Source of the DNA: an uncultured Cellulomonas sp.
GTDB lineage: Bacteria; Actinomycetota; Actinomycetes; Actinomycetales; Cellulomonadaceae
NCBI RefSeq assembly: GCF_947494015.1
Contig: NZ_CANLTL010000017.1
Location: 1 to 64,000, forward strand
Reading direction: 5' to 3'
Length of the DNA stretch: 64,000 nt
Of this stretch, positions 44,543-54,360 are shown piece after piece (the first letter of the stretch is position 1; each line of letters opens with the position of its first letter). Under the pieces are notes generated by a model. It ran no database searches. It saw nothing but the letters and a program-made list of their open reading frames with translations, and was not told where the DNA came from. Made by a program: the position numbers and the translations under genes.

Positions 44543-45916
44543 GTGTCTCGAGCTCGCAGATCGACTCAGCATGTTGTCGCCACCGCGGTGCTGCTCGCCG
44601 TGGCCTCGGCGGCCGGGTGCTCCAGCCCCGGCAGCACCGCGGGTGAGGACGCCCCCGACCAGGAGACGCCCGCCGTCGCCGGGGGGACCGGCGAGGCGCC
44701 GGACTGCGGCACGGAGCCGGTGACGCTGGACGCCTACTTCGAGACGGGCTTCCCGCTGCCGAGCGTGCTCGCCGAGGAGTTCTCGACGCAGTACCCGAAC
44801 GTCACGTTCGACATCCGCGAGGACCAGTTCGCCGTCCTGACCCAGAACGCGCCGCGCGTGCTCGCCGACGACCCGCCGGACCTCATGCGGCTGCCGCAGG
44901 TCTCCAACCTCGCCGAGGACGGCCTGCTGAAGAACCTCGACCCGTACGCGGAGGCCTTCGGCTGGGACGAGTGGCCGGCCTCGCAGCTCGAGCAGCTGCG
45001 CGTGGACGAGGAGGGCCGCCGCGGCGACGGGCCGCTGTACGCGATGGGCCTGAACTACTCCCTGACCGGCGTCTTCTACAACAAGCAGCTGGCCGAGCAG
45101 ATCGGGATGACCGAGCCGCCGTCGACCCTCGCCGAGCTCGACGCCGCCCTGCAGGCCGCGAAGGACGCCGGCCTGACGCCGATGGCGCAGTTCAACGGCG
45201 GCGCCACCGGTGGGCTGGCGTTCCCGCTGCAGGCGCTGATGGCCTCCTACGGCGACCCGGCCGAGATCAACGACTGGATCTTCCAGTCGGAGGGCGCCAC
45301 GATCCAGACCCCCGAGAACGTCGAGGCGGCCGAGCACCTGCAGCGGTGGGTCGACGCCGGCTACTTCGCCGACGACGTCAACTCGCTGGACTACGCGATG
45401 ATGATGAGCCGGTTCATCGGCGGGGAGAGCGTGTTCATCTTCAACGGCGACTGGGAGTCGGGGAACCTCGACGAGCAGATGCCCGGCAACGTCGGGTTCT
45501 TCCTGATGCCGCCGCTCGAGGAGGGCGGGACGTTCGGGGCGATGTCCGCACCGCTGACGTTCGGCATCGCCGAGGGCGCCGAGAACGCGGACTGCGCGGC
45601 CTTCTTCCTCGACTGGGTGGCCACCGACGAGGCCGCCCGCACCATCGGCGTCGAGGTCGGTGGGTCGCACCCGATGGGCCCGGCCGACGCGTTCATGCCG
45701 GAGGTCGACCCCGACACCGTGACCGCGCAGACCCTCGAGGCCGGTGCCGCCCTCGGTGAGCAGGACGGGGCGATGGACTTCATCGCCAACGCCACCGGGT
45801 CGATCTACGCCAAGGGCTGGACGCCGAACCTGCAGAAGCTCGTGGCCGGCGAGCAGGACCCCGAGGGTCTGCTCGCGGCCGTGCAGGCCGAGTACGAGAC
45901 GGAAGCCGGGAACTGA
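44543..45916 (+). CDS. Sugar ABC transporter substrate-binding lipoprotein
   Basis: 457 aa. A family 1 extracellular solute-binding protein. The lipoprotein signal ends in ASAAGC (C26). The fold has two lobes: FETGFPLPSVLAEEFSTQYPNVTFDIRE, DPPDLMRLPQ, YAMGLNYSLTGVFYNKQLAEQIGM and the hinge GGESVFIFNGDWE. GTG 44543 follows AAAGGGAGA. It is the first gene of the operon with two permeases and an esterase. The esterase suggests an acylated oligosaccharide as substrate, but this is inference. Confidence 0.92.
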   Translation: MSRARRSTQHVVATAVLLAVASAAGCSSPGSTAGEDAPDQETPAVAGGTGEAPDCGTEPVTLDAYFETGFPLPSVLAEEFSTQYPNVTFDIREDQFAVLTQNAPRVLADDPPDLMRLPQVSNLAEDGLLKNLDPYAEAFGWDEWPASQLEQLRVDEEGRRGDGPLYAMGLNYSLTGVFYNKQLAEQIGMTEPPSTLAELDAALQAAKDAGLTPMAQFNGGATGGLAFPLQALMASYGDPAEINDWIFQSEGATIQTPENVEAAEHLQRWVDAGYFADDVNSLDYAMMMSRFIGGESVFIFNGDWESGNLDEQMPGNVGFFLMPPLEEGGTFGAMSAPLTFGIAEGAENADCAAFFLDWVATDEAARTIGVEVGGSHPMGPADAFMPEVDPDTVTAQTLEAGAALGEQDGAMDFIANATGSIYAKGWTPNLQKLVAGEQDPEGLLAAVQAEYETEAGN

Positions 45917-45922
45917 CGCGCC

Positions 45923-46888
45923 ATGACCCAGATCGACGTCGGTAGCGCAGCCGGCGGGGTGGGGCAGGCCGGCGTCGAGGCCGGCACGCAGAGCAGGCGC
46001 CGCGCCCTGAGGGCGCGGCGCCTGCGCCGGGGCGGGGTCGCCTACGCCCTGATCGTCCCGGCCGCCCTCGCCTACGCGCTGTTCGTGCTGCGGCCCCTCG
46101 GCCTGACGCTGCAGTTCTCGTTCTACGAGTGGGACGGCATCACGCCGTCGACCTGGGTGGGGCTGGCGAACTACGGGGCGCTGCTGACCGACCCGACCCT
46201 GTTCGGGCCGATCCTCAACGCCTTCGAGCTCATCGTGTTCTTCAGCTTCATCCCGGTCGCGCTCGGCCTGCTCACCGCCAACCTCATCCGCGGGATCGCC
46301 ACCAGCAGGCTCGCCGTGGTGGCCCGGACCGTCCTGTTCCTGCCGCAGGTCATCCCGCTGGTCGCCGCCGGCATCATGTGGAGCTGGCAGCTGTCGACCA
46401 ACGGGGTGGTCAACCAGATCCTGCGCCTGGTGGGCCTGGACGCCGTCACGCGCGCCTGGCTCGGGGACTTCGACACGGCGCTGGGCGCCGTCGGGGTGAT
46501 CGGCGCCTGGGTGCTGCTCGGGCTGTGCATGCTGCTGCTGCTGGCCGGGATGACGAAGATCGACCCCGCCCTGTACGAGGCGGCCCGCATCGACGGCGCG
46601 GGGCCGGTGCGCGAGTTCTTCGCCATCACGCTGCCGAGCCTGCGCCAGGAGGTCGCGGTCTGCCTGACCGTGACGATCATCGCGGCGCTGGCCAGCTTCG
46701 ACATCGTCTACATCTCCACCCAGGGCGGGCCGGGCAACAGCACGCTGGTCCCCGGGCTGGAGATCTACTACCTCGCCTTCTTCGAGCGGGAGGTCGGCAT
46801 GGCGTCCGCGCTCGCCGTCGCGCTCATGGTCCTGGTGCTGGCCGTCGTCCTGCCGCTGCAGTGGCTGAACCGGGAGAGCGACCGATGA
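45923..46888 (+). CDS. Sugar ABC transporter permease (first)
   Basis: 321 aa. Six helices after a basic N terminus of about 35 residues. The EAA loop EAARIDGAGPVREFFAITLPSL (see EAARIDGAG) contacts the ATPase. It matches MalF/UgpA-type subunits. It lies 6 bp after the binding protein and overlaps the next permease by ATGA. Confidence 0.93.
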   Translation: MTQIDVGSAAGGVGQAGVEAGTQSRRRALRARRLRRGGVAYALIVPAALAYALFVLRPLGLTLQFSFYEWDGITPSTWVGLANYGALLTDPTLFGPILNAFELIVFFSFIPVALGLLTANLIRGIATSRLAVVARTVLFLPQVIPLVAAGIMWSWQLSTNGVVNQILRLVGLDAVTRAWLGDFDTALGAVGVIGAWVLLGLCMLLLLAGMTKIDPALYEAARIDGAGPVREFFAITLPSLRQEVAVCLTVTIIAALASFDIVYISTQGGPGNSTLVPGLEIYYLAFFEREVGMASALAVALMVLVLAVVLPLQWLNRESDR

Positions 46889-47709
46889 TCGTCTCCACGC
46901 GGGAGGCGGTGTTCGGCCGCGTGCTGCTCGTCGTCCTCATGGTCGTGACCGTGCTGCCCTTCGTGAGCCTGTTCCTGACGGCCCTGCACCCGCCCGGGAC
47001 CTACCCGGCCGGGCTGGCCTGGCCCGACGACCCGCACTGGTCCAACTTCGTGCTGGCGTTCCAGTCCGCGGGGATGGGGCGGCTGCTGCTGTCCAGCGTC
47101 CTGATCGTGGCGGGCGTGGTCCCGCTGTCCCTGCTCATCGCCACCCTGGCCGGCTTCGCGCTGGGCCACCTGCGGCCGCCGGGAGGACGGGCGATCTTCA
47201 TCGCCTTCATCCTCGGCCTGACCCTGCCGTTCGAGGGCGTGATCATCCCGCTCTACTACCAGATGCGGGACCTGGGGCTGCTCAACACCCGGTGGGCGAT
47301 CATCCTGCCGCTGATCGGCCTGTACATGCCGTTCGCGGTGTTCTGGATGCGCGCGCACTTCGTCAACATGCCCGAGGACCTGTCGGAGGCCGCGCGGATC
47401 GACGGCGCCGGCACCTGGGTGCTGTTCTGGCGCATCCACGTGCCGCTGTCGGTGCCGGCGCTGTCCTCGCTGGCGATCCTGCTGTTCCTGTGGACCTGGA
47501 ACCAGTTCCTGCTGGCCGTCGTGCTCGTCGACGACCCGACCAAGCGGACGATGGCGGGAGCGCTCGGGGCGTTCCAGGGCCAGTGGGGCACGGACATCCC
47601 GTTGCTGTGCGCCGGGTCCCTGCTCATCCTCACGCCCACGCTCGCGGTGTTCCTCATCTTCCAGCGCAAGTTCGTGGCGGCGTTGCTGCAGGGATCCCTG
47701 AAGGGCTGA
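46885..47709 (+). CDS. Sugar ABC transporter permease (second)
   Basis: 274 aa. MalG/UgpE-type subunit with six helices. EAA loop SEAARIDGAGTWVLFWRIHVPLS. The start overlaps the first permease gene. No ATP-binding subunit follows, so the importer must borrow a shared MsmK/MsiK-type ATPase encoded elsewhere, as is usual in actinobacteria. Confidence 0.93.
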   Translation: MIVSTREAVFGRVLLVVLMVVTVLPFVSLFLTALHPPGTYPAGLAWPDDPHWSNFVLAFQSAGMGRLLLSSVLIVAGVVPLSLLIATLAGFALGHLRPPGGRAIFIAFILGLTLPFEGVIIPLYYQMRDLGLLNTRWAIILPLIGLYMPFAVFWMRAHFVNMPEDLSEAARIDGAGTWVLFWRIHVPLSVPALSSLAILLFLWTWNQFLLAVVLVDDPTKRTMAGALGAFQGQWGTDIPLLCAGSLLILTPTLAVFLIFQRKFVAALLQGSLKG

Positions 47710-47710
47710 C

Positions 47711-48736
47711 GTGACGACCCCTCCGCCCTTCGACCCCGAGCTCGCGGTCGCCCTCGGCGCCCGCCCGGAGCTCGTCGTCACGTCGCTGGCCCCCGCCGAC
47801 ATCCCGGCGCTGCGCCGGCAGGCGGTCGAGCCGGACCGGGACGCGGTGACCCGGGGCGGCTGGTTCGCCGCCACGACGCACGCCGCACCCGGGGCCCTCG
47901 GCGCCCCGGACGTCCCGGTGCTGATGCTCCGGCCGGCGACGGTCCGCACCCCGGTCCCGTGCCTGGTGCACCTGCACGGCGGCGGGCTGATCACCGGGGG
48001 CCGGTACGACGACGTCGGGCCGGTGGCCGAGCTCGCGGCCGCGGTGGGCTGCGCGGTGGCGTCGATCGAGTACCGGCTGGCGCCGGAGCACCCCTACCCG
48101 GCGGCCGTGGACGACGCCTTCGCTGCGCTGTCGTGGTTGGCAGCCGACGCCGTCCGGCTCGGGATCGACCCCGACCGCGTCGTGCTGCACGGGATCAGCG
48201 CGGGGGGCGGTCTCGCGGCCGCGACCGCGCTGCTCGCCCGCGACCGGGGCGGACCGCCGGTGCTCGGCCAGCTGCTGGTGTGCCCCATGCTCGACGACCG
48301 GGACGGGTCCCCGTCGGCCCGGCAGATGGCGGGTCGTGGGGCGTGGGACCGCACCGCCAACGCCACGGCGTGGGGCGCCTACCTGGGCGACGTCGCGGGC
48401 GGCCCGGGGGTGCCCGCCTACGCCGCACCCGCGCGCGCCACGGACCTGTCCGGGCTGCCGCCGGCGTTCCTGGACGTCGGCTCGGCCGAGACGTTCCGCG
48501 ACGAGGTGGTGCGGTACGCGGACCGGCTCTGGTCCGCCGGGGGAGACGCGGAGCTGCACGTGTGGCCCGGCGGCTTCCACGGGTTCGACCACTTCGCGCC
48601 CGAGGCCGCCGTCTCCCGGGACGCGCGCCACGCCCGGCGGCAGTGGCTCGCACGCCTGCTGGGGCGGGCCCCCGGCTCGCGGCCGGGGGCCGAGCCGGTG
48701 GGGGAGGCGGCCGGGCGGGTGGCCCGAGCCGGGTGA
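47711..48736 (+). CDS. Alpha/beta hydrolase, HSL-family esterase
   Basis: 341 aa. HGGGLITGG oxyanion motif, YRLAPEHPYPAAVDDAFAAL, nucleophile elbow GISAGGGLAAA, catalytic Asp in FLDVGSAETFRDE and His in GGFHGFDHF give the hormone-sensitive lipase signature. GTG 47711 starts 1 bp after the permease stop, so it belongs to the LacI-controlled operon. It may remove acyl groups from the imported sugar. The last 25 residues are disordered. Confidence 0.9.
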   Translation: MTTPPPFDPELAVALGARPELVVTSLAPADIPALRRQAVEPDRDAVTRGGWFAATTHAAPGALGAPDVPVLMLRPATVRTPVPCLVHLHGGGLITGGRYDDVGPVAELAAAVGCAVASIEYRLAPEHPYPAAVDDAFAALSWLAADAVRLGIDPDRVVLHGISAGGGLAAATALLARDRGGPPVLGQLLVCPMLDDRDGSPSARQMAGRGAWDRTANATAWGAYLGDVAGGPGVPAYAAPARATDLSGLPPAFLDVGSAETFRDEVVRYADRLWSAGGDAELHVWPGGFHGFDHFAPEAAVSRDARHARRQWLARLLGRAPGSRPGAEPVGEAAGRVARAG

Positions 48737-48839
48737 CGCGGGGCGGCGCCGGGCGGCGTCGGGCGTCGGGCGGGGGCGGATGTCGGACGCCCGGCGGGCG
48801 CGGACGGCTCGGCCGACGACGGGCGGGTCGTCGCGCCGG

Positions 48840-49775
48840 TCAGTCCCCGGCGCCGCCGCCGCCGCCGGTGCCGATCCCGAGCACCGGGGCCACGAGGTCC
48901 GCGGTCGGCACGGTGGCGGTGCGCCCGAGCCGGCGCGGCCCCCGCCGGGGCCCGGGGACGGTGTGCCCGCCGCCGTGCACGGTGACCAGCACGACCGGCG
49001 GCCGCCCGTCCCGGGCGTAGGTCAGGGCCTCGGCCCGCAGCCCCCGGCCGGTCGCCCGCCGGGCCGGACCCGGCGGCGGCTCGACCGCCCCGGTGACCGG
49101 CGGCCCGGTGATGCCGTTGCGGCGCGCGAGGTAGGCCGCCGTGGCGGGCGCCGACGCCGACAGGCCGTCCACGTGGAACACCCGGCGGACCCACCACGGC
49201 ACCCGGCCGCCGGCGTAGGGCACGACCCGGTCGGCGGTGCCGTGCACGAGCAGCACCGGGACCGGCCGGGTGGCCGGGCCGACGGGCAGCCCGAAGTCGT
49301 CCGGCGCCGGCATGGTCATCGCGACGACCGCGGCGCCGGCGAGGGGCGGGTGGTCGACGTGCAGCAGGCTCAGGGCCATGAGGCCGCCGTTGGAGAACCC
49401 GACGGCGTGGACGCGGTCGGGGTCGGTGCCGTGGGTGTCGGCCAGCCGGTCGACCACGGCCCGGACGAAGGCGACGTCGTCCACGCCGTCGCGTCGCGCC
49501 GGGAACCGGTTGCGGCGCCGGGCGTCGTTCCAGGCGCCCCGGTAGCCGTCGAGGTAGGCGACGACGGCGCCGTCCCGGGCGGCCAGCACGTCCAGCGCCG
49601 CGCCGGTGACGCGGCGCAGCCCGGCGCCGTCCTGCCGGGAGCCGTGCAGCACGAGCACCAGGTCCCGCCCGGGCGGCGCCTCGCGCGACCCGACGACGAC
49701 GAGCGTCCGGTCGCGGTCCCCGGCGCGGACGCCGGCCCGGACCACCACCGGGCCGGCGGACCGGCGGGCCGTCAC
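48840..49775 (-). CDS. PHB depolymerase/LpqC-like esterase
   Basis: 311 aa. An alpha/beta hydrolase of the polyhydroxybutyrate depolymerase/feruloyl esterase group. LVLVLHGSRQDGAGL, then VDDVAFVRAVVDRLADTHGTDPDRVHAVGFSNGGLMA (nucleophile Ser in GFSNGG), the Asp in LLVHGTADRVVPY and His in GGGHTVPG give the triad. No signal peptide is evident, unlike secreted relatives. GTG 49775 overlaps the MprF-like stop (GTGA), so the two are translationally coupled. Confidence 0.87.
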   Translation of the reverse strand: MTARRSAGPVVVRAGVRAGDRDRTLVVVGSREAPPGRDLVLVLHGSRQDGAGLRRVTGAALDVLAARDGAVVAYLDGYRGAWNDARRRNRFPARRDGVDDVAFVRAVVDRLADTHGTDPDRVHAVGFSNGGLMALSLLHVDHPPLAGAAVVAMTMPAPDDFGLPVGPATRPVPVLLVHGTADRVVPYAGGRVPWWVRRVFHVDGLSASAPATAAYLARRNGITGPPVTGAVEPPPGPARRATGRGLRAEALTYARDGRPPVVLVTVHGGGHTVPGPRRGPRRLGRTATVPTADLVAPVLGIGTGGGGGAGD

Positions 49776-52504
49776 GCCGCCTGGTCCGCGGGGACCTCGG
49801 CGCCGGTCGCGGCCTCGCTCCGGGGAGCGGGCACGGTGCCCGCCCGCGTCCCCGGCAGGTTCGCCCACACCCGCCGTCGGGCCTGGGCCCCGGCCACCTG
49901 CCACAGCTGGCGCACCACGGCGGCGTCGGCGGTGCGCAGCCCGGCCGACACCCCGCGCATCCCGCCGCCGATGAGCGTCGCGACGTTGAGCATCGTGGTG
50001 GGGAACGCCAGCCCGGGCGGCGCGGCGACCCAGCGCTCCTCCCAGCGCGGGTGGAAGCACTCCTTGAAGTGCCGCACCCCGCGGAAGTTGTAGAAGGCGT
50101 CGCCGTGCGTGAAGACGAGCCGGCCGATGCGGTCCCAGAAGGGCGCCGTGGCGTCGGTGCACAGCCCGGACAGCGGCGCCATGCCGAGGCTGAAGGTCGC
50201 GTACCCGCGCTCCTTGGCCCACAGCATGACCTCGACGAACAGGTAGTTCATGACGTTGGGCACGTCCGTGCGCACCTGGCGCATGAGGTCGATCGCGACC
50301 TCACCCTCCCCGTCGCCGACCCACAGCGTCGCGAACGCGATGATCCGGCCCTCCAGGCGCACCACGGCCAGCGGGAACCGCACCACGTAGTCCTCGTCGA
50401 ACGGGCCGAGGGAGAACCGCTTCTCCGACGCGCGGCGGCCGGCCAGCCACTCCTGCGAGACGGCCCGCAGCTCGGGCAGCAGCGGGCGGACCGCCTCGGG
50501 CGGGAGGACCTCGACGCTGCAGCCGGCCCGCTCGTTGATGCTGCGCCAGCGCCGCATCTTCGCCCGGTCGCGGCCCTCGAGGCCGAAGGTGCCGAGGTCG
50601 ATCAGGGCCTCCTCGCCGAGCTTGCTCAGGCCGAGCCCGAGCTCGCGGTAGGTGGGGACCAGGGCGTCGCCGACGCCGTAGAGCACCGGCCGCCCGTCGT
50701 GCCTCTCGGCCCGCTCGACGAAGGCGGTCAGCAGCTCGCGGAACTGCGCGGGGTCGCCCACGGGGTCGCCCATGCTCACCCAGCTGCGGCCCTCCACCCC
50801 GTACATGAGGAACGCGTCCCCGCCCGCGCTGAACAGCAGGCGCTTGTCCCCGGTGAAGGCGAGGTGGGCCGTGGCGCGGCCGAACCGGCGGACGACGTCC
50901 TCGGCGCGGGCGAGGTCCCGCTCGTCGCCGGTGGCCGGCCCCGGCACCACGGGCGCCAGCAGCCGCGCGCCCGCGAGCAGGACGCCGGCCAGCCCGACCA
51001 GCGCGACGAGGCGGGCGGACACCGGGTGCGCGCCGTCGACCACGAGCCCCCACCAGGTCGAGCTGCCGTCGGCCGCCGCGTGCAGCGCGAGCCAGGCGAC
51101 CGCCGTCGTGCCGGTGCCGGCGGCCACCGCGGACCAGGTCCAGCCGCGGGAGTGGTGGAAGACGTGGCTGCGGCGGTCGAACACGGGGGCCGCCGGGACC
51201 ATGAGGGCCAGCAGGCCCAGGGACACCAGGCCGGTGATGCGGGCGTCCAGCAGCAGGCACAGCGCGGTCAGCAGCACCAGCACCACCACGGTCCCCAGCC
51301 AGGCCTCGTGCAGGCGCCGGCGCAGACCCAGCGCGAGCAGCACGAGCCCCACGCCCAGCAGGCCCAGGGTCGGCCCGGAGTGGACGGGCAGCCGGTGCGT
51401 GAGGCCGGGGATCTCCCCGGTGACCACGAGCGCGGCGCCCGCACCGGCCACGACGACGGCGAGCACCCACGGGGTCAGCACGCCGGTGCGCTGCACGAGC
51501 TCGGACCGGGGAGACCCGGTGGTCGCGTCGCGCCCGCGGCGGGCCTCGAGGGTGACCAGCACGACCGCGGCGAGCAGCAGCGGCAGGACGTAGTAGACGA
51601 GGCGGAAGGCCACCAGCGCCGGCGCCAGCACCAGCGGGTCGATCGCGCCGGCCAGCAGCACGAGCAGGGCGGCCTCGAACACCCCGATGCCGCCGGGGAC
51701 GTTGCTGAGCAGGCCGAGCAGGGTGGCGAGGGCGAAGGCCGCGGTGAACGGCACGAAGGGGACGTCCCAGCCGACCGGGAGCAGGAACCACAGCGCGGCG
51801 GCCATCGTCGCGACCTCGGCGGTGGACAGCAGCACCTGGGCGACGGCGAGCGGCCGCGTCGGCCGGTCGATCCGCCAGTCGCGCCAGTGCAGGGCACGCC
51901 CGCCGCGGCGGGCCCAGGCGACGTAGCCGACGACGGCCGCCAGCAGCCCGGCGCCGACGACGACGGCCGCGGCGGGCCCGATGCGCAGCGCGTCGGCGGC
52001 CCGCCCCGGCGCCGCGAGCAGGCCCACGGCGGACAGTGCCGCGAAGCCCAGACCGAGGGTCACCAGGTTGAACGCCACGATGCGGGTGATGGCGAACGCC
52101 GGCACCTGCCACGCGGAGTACACGCGGGCCCGCAGCATCGCCCCGACGACGGCGGAGGCCCCGGTCGAGTTGCCGAATGCGGTGGCCACGAACGACGCGG
52201 CCGCGTACCGCCGGTACGGCAGCCGGTGGTCGACGTACCGCAGCGCGAGGGCGTCGTACCCGGTCATCGCCCCGTACGACACCGCCGTCGCGACGACGGC
52301 CAGGGCCAGCGCCGGGGCGCCGATCCCGGCGACGTCGCCGGGCAGCTGCGACCACCGGTAGCCGTCGAGGGTCCGGTGCAGCTGCCCGATGGCCACGGCC
52401 AGCACACCGGTCACCAGCACCGGGGCGAGCGCTCGGCGCAGGGTGCGCCAGGTCGGGCCCCGTCGGGGGTGCGGGGGCGTCAGGGGTGCGGTGGTCGTCT
52501 CCAT
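49772..52504 (-). CDS. MprF-like lysyl-phosphatidylglycerol synthase/flippase
   Basis: 910 aa. Transfers an aminoacyl group from tRNA to phosphatidylglycerol and flips the product, lowering surface charge. The N-terminal half has about 14 helices of the UPF0104/flippase type (with NSTGASAVVGAMLRARVYSAW). The C-terminal cytosolic DUF2156/GNAT-like synthase (about 560-860) has DAFLMYGVEGRSWVSMGDPVG, RWRSINERAG, LRAVSQEWLAG, DLMR and SLGMAPLSG. The amino acid (Lys, Ala, Arg) cannot be told. ATG 52504 lacks an RBS; ATG 52561 is an alternative. Confidence 0.9.
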   Translation of the reverse strand: METTTAPLTPPHPRRGPTWRTLRRALAPVLVTGVLAVAIGQLHRTLDGYRWSQLPGDVAGIGAPALALAVVATAVSYGAMTGYDALALRYVDHRLPYRRYAAASFVATAFGNSTGASAVVGAMLRARVYSAWQVPAFAITRIVAFNLVTLGLGFAALSAVGLLAAPGRAADALRIGPAAAVVVGAGLLAAVVGYVAWARRGGRALHWRDWRIDRPTRPLAVAQVLLSTAEVATMAAALWFLLPVGWDVPFVPFTAAFALATLLGLLSNVPGGIGVFEAALLVLLAGAIDPLVLAPALVAFRLVYYVLPLLLAAVVLVTLEARRGRDATTGSPRSELVQRTGVLTPWVLAVVVAGAGAALVVTGEIPGLTHRLPVHSGPTLGLLGVGLVLLALGLRRRLHEAWLGTVVVLVLLTALCLLLDARITGLVSLGLLALMVPAAPVFDRRSHVFHHSRGWTWSAVAAGTGTTAVAWLALHAAADGSSTWWGLVVDGAHPVSARLVALVGLAGVLLAGARLLAPVVPGPATGDERDLARAEDVVRRFGRATAHLAFTGDKRLLFSAGGDAFLMYGVEGRSWVSMGDPVGDPAQFRELLTAFVERAERHDGRPVLYGVGDALVPTYRELGLGLSKLGEEALIDLGTFGLEGRDRAKMRRWRSINERAGCSVEVLPPEAVRPLLPELRAVSQEWLAGRRASEKRFSLGPFDEDYVVRFPLAVVRLEGRIIAFATLWVGDGEGEVAIDLMRQVRTDVPNVMNYLFVEVMLWAKERGYATFSLGMAPLSGLCTDATAPFWDRIGRLVFTHGDAFYNFRGVRHFKECFHPRWEERWVAAPPGLAFPTTMLNVATLIGGGMRGVSAGLRTADAAVVRQLWQVAGAQARRRVWANLPGTRAGTVPAPRSEAATGAEVPADQAA

Positions 52505-52621
52505 GGCACGGTACGGATCGTCCGCAGCCGCGCCGTCGTGAACGAACCGGGCGGCGGACATGGGTCGGTGCAGATGACGGCCCGCTGCGTGCGGTCGTCC
52601 ATGCTGCGCCCGGCCGGACCG

Positions 52622-54145
52622 TCAGGCCGCCGGGACGTCGGTCGACGTGGGGGACGCCGGCCTGCGGACGAGCAGGACGGCGGGGAACAGGGTCAGCGAG
52701 AGGATCGCGGCGGCCAGGAACGCCGTCCGGACGCCGGCGATCGTGCCCTCGGCCCCGGCGGTGTCGCCGCCGGCCGCTGTGGCGGCGACGGCGACCACGG
52801 TGATGAACACCGCCGTGCCGGCCGCGGCCGCGACCTGCTGGAACGAGCCCAGGACGGCGCTGCCGTGCGAGTAGAGGCGAGGCGGGAGTGACCCGAGGCC
52901 CGCCGTCATCAAGGGCGTGAAGGTGGCGGCGAGGCCGACCATGAGCGCGATGTTGGTGCCCACCAGCAGGGCCGCCGTCGTGGTCGCGCTCACCGTGGTC
53001 AGGACCCACAGGGCGCCGCTGATCAGGACGGCGCCGGGCACCAGGAGCACGCGCGGACCGCGGGCGTCGTAGACGCGACCCACGAACGGGCTGGCGAGTC
53101 CCATCATCAGGCCACCGGGCAAGGTGATGAGCCCCGCCTGCAACGGGTCCAGCCCGAGCCCGCGCTGGGCGAACAACGGCAGGAGGATGAACGCGCCGAA
53201 CATGGTTGCGGTCGCGAGCACCATCGCGCCCATGGAGACCGAGAAGATCGACGACCGGAAGACCCGCAGGTCGAGCAGGGCGCGGTCGTCGCGCTGCAGG
53301 ACGATCTGGCGGAGCAGGAAGAGCAGCAGGAACAGGCCACCGACGGCGAACAGCACCCCGACCGGGATGGCCGCCTCGCCCTCGGCTGCCTCGCCGATGC
53401 TCGCCATCCCGTAGACGAGGCCGCCGAAGCCGAGCGCGGCGAGCGGGACGGACAGCAGGTCCACGCGGGCACGGGTGGTGGCAGCGACGGTGACCAGCCA
53501 CCGCGCCCCCACCACGAGCGTGGTCAGGGCGATCGGCAGCACGACGAGGAAGATGCCCCGCCACCCGAAACGGCCCAGGACGTACCCCGAGAGGGTGGGG
53601 CCGAGGGCCGGGGCGACCGAGATGACGATCGAGATGTTGCCCATCATCAGGCCCCGTCGCGCCGCCGGCACGAGGGTCATCACGGTCGTCATCAGCAGCG
53701 GCATCATGATCGCCGTGCCCGACGCCTGGACGATGCGCGCACCGAGCAGCACGGCGAAGGACGGAGCGAGCGCTGCCGCGAGCGTCCCGGCGCTGAACAC
53801 GCTCATCGCGAGCACGAACAGCGCGCGGGTGGGCACGCGCTGGATGAGGAACCCCGTGAGCGGGATCACCACGGCCATGGTCAGCATGTAGGCGGTCGTG
53901 AGCCACTGACCGACGCTGAGGGCGACCCCCAGGTCGTCCTGCAGCACCGGCAGCGCCACGCTCATGACGGTCTCGTTGAGGATGACGGTGAACGCGGCCA
54001 CCATGAGCACGCCGATCACGCGACGGTGCCCGGGCGAGAGCCGGTCCGGGGCAGCGGGGGGCGGGTGACCGGCCGGGTCGGGCAGCTCGGTGACGTCGCG
54101 CAGGACGTCGGACCGCCCGGTGTCGGAGTCGGTACGGCTGGTCAC
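52622..54145 (-). CDS. MFS transporter, DHA2 family
   Basis: 507 aa with 14 predicted helices, a drug:H+ antiporter-2 exporter. The first helix region VILNETVMSVALPVLQDDLG, motif A-like PLTGFLIQRVPTRALFV, and motif C ISVAPALGPTLSGYVLGRFGWRGIF (see PALGPTLSG) are typical. GTG 54145 follows GAAGGGC. A TACACT -10 box lies about 70 bp upstream. It has no adjacent regulator; the substrate is unknown. Confidence 0.92.
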   Translation of the reverse strand: MTSRTDSDTGRSDVLRDVTELPDPAGHPPPAAPDRLSPGHRRVIGVLMVAAFTVILNETVMSVALPVLQDDLGVALSVGQWLTTAYMLTMAVVIPLTGFLIQRVPTRALFVLAMSVFSAGTLAAALAPSFAVLLGARIVQASGTAIMMPLLMTTVMTLVPAARRGLMMGNISIVISVAPALGPTLSGYVLGRFGWRGIFLVVLPIALTTLVVGARWLVTVAATTRARVDLLSVPLAALGFGGLVYGMASIGEAAEGEAAIPVGVLFAVGGLFLLLFLLRQIVLQRDDRALLDLRVFRSSIFSVSMGAMVLATATMFGAFILLPLFAQRGLGLDPLQAGLITLPGGLMMGLASPFVGRVYDARGPRVLLVPGAVLISGALWVLTTVSATTTAALLVGTNIALMVGLAATFTPLMTAGLGSLPPRLYSHGSAVLGSFQQVAAAAGTAVFITVVAVAATAAGGDTAGAEGTIAGVRTAFLAAAILSLTLFPAVLLVRRPASPTSTDVPAA

Positions 54146-54213
54146 GTGGTGCCCTTCTCGGCCGGTCGCTGCTGCACGTCGGGAGCAGTCGCTGCGACGT
54201 CGACCGGCTGAGC

Positions 54214-54219
54214 AGTGTA
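54214..54219 (-). promoter_or_regulatory. Probable -10 box of the DHA2 exporter gene
   Basis: TACACT on the minus strand, 69 bp before the GTG start, leaves a 5' leader of about 60 nt. No clear -35 is visible. Confidence 0.45.
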
Positions 54220-54360
54220 GGGCCCGGGACGGGGGCTCCACGTGTCCCGGCCGCCGGCCGAGCTCGGCGCCGCGCCCGGGACCGGCGGCAGCCGGTCGCG
54301 GTGGTGGACGGGAGCGGGCCGGTGCGTTCCGGCGACGGGTGACGTCTCGCCCGGCACGCC

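Noticed and set aside
50301-53906. Minus-strand open frame of 1201 codons
   Set aside because: It overlaps the MprF-like and DHA2 genes in another frame and has Arg/Pro-rich nonsense composition. The two real genes have clear families.
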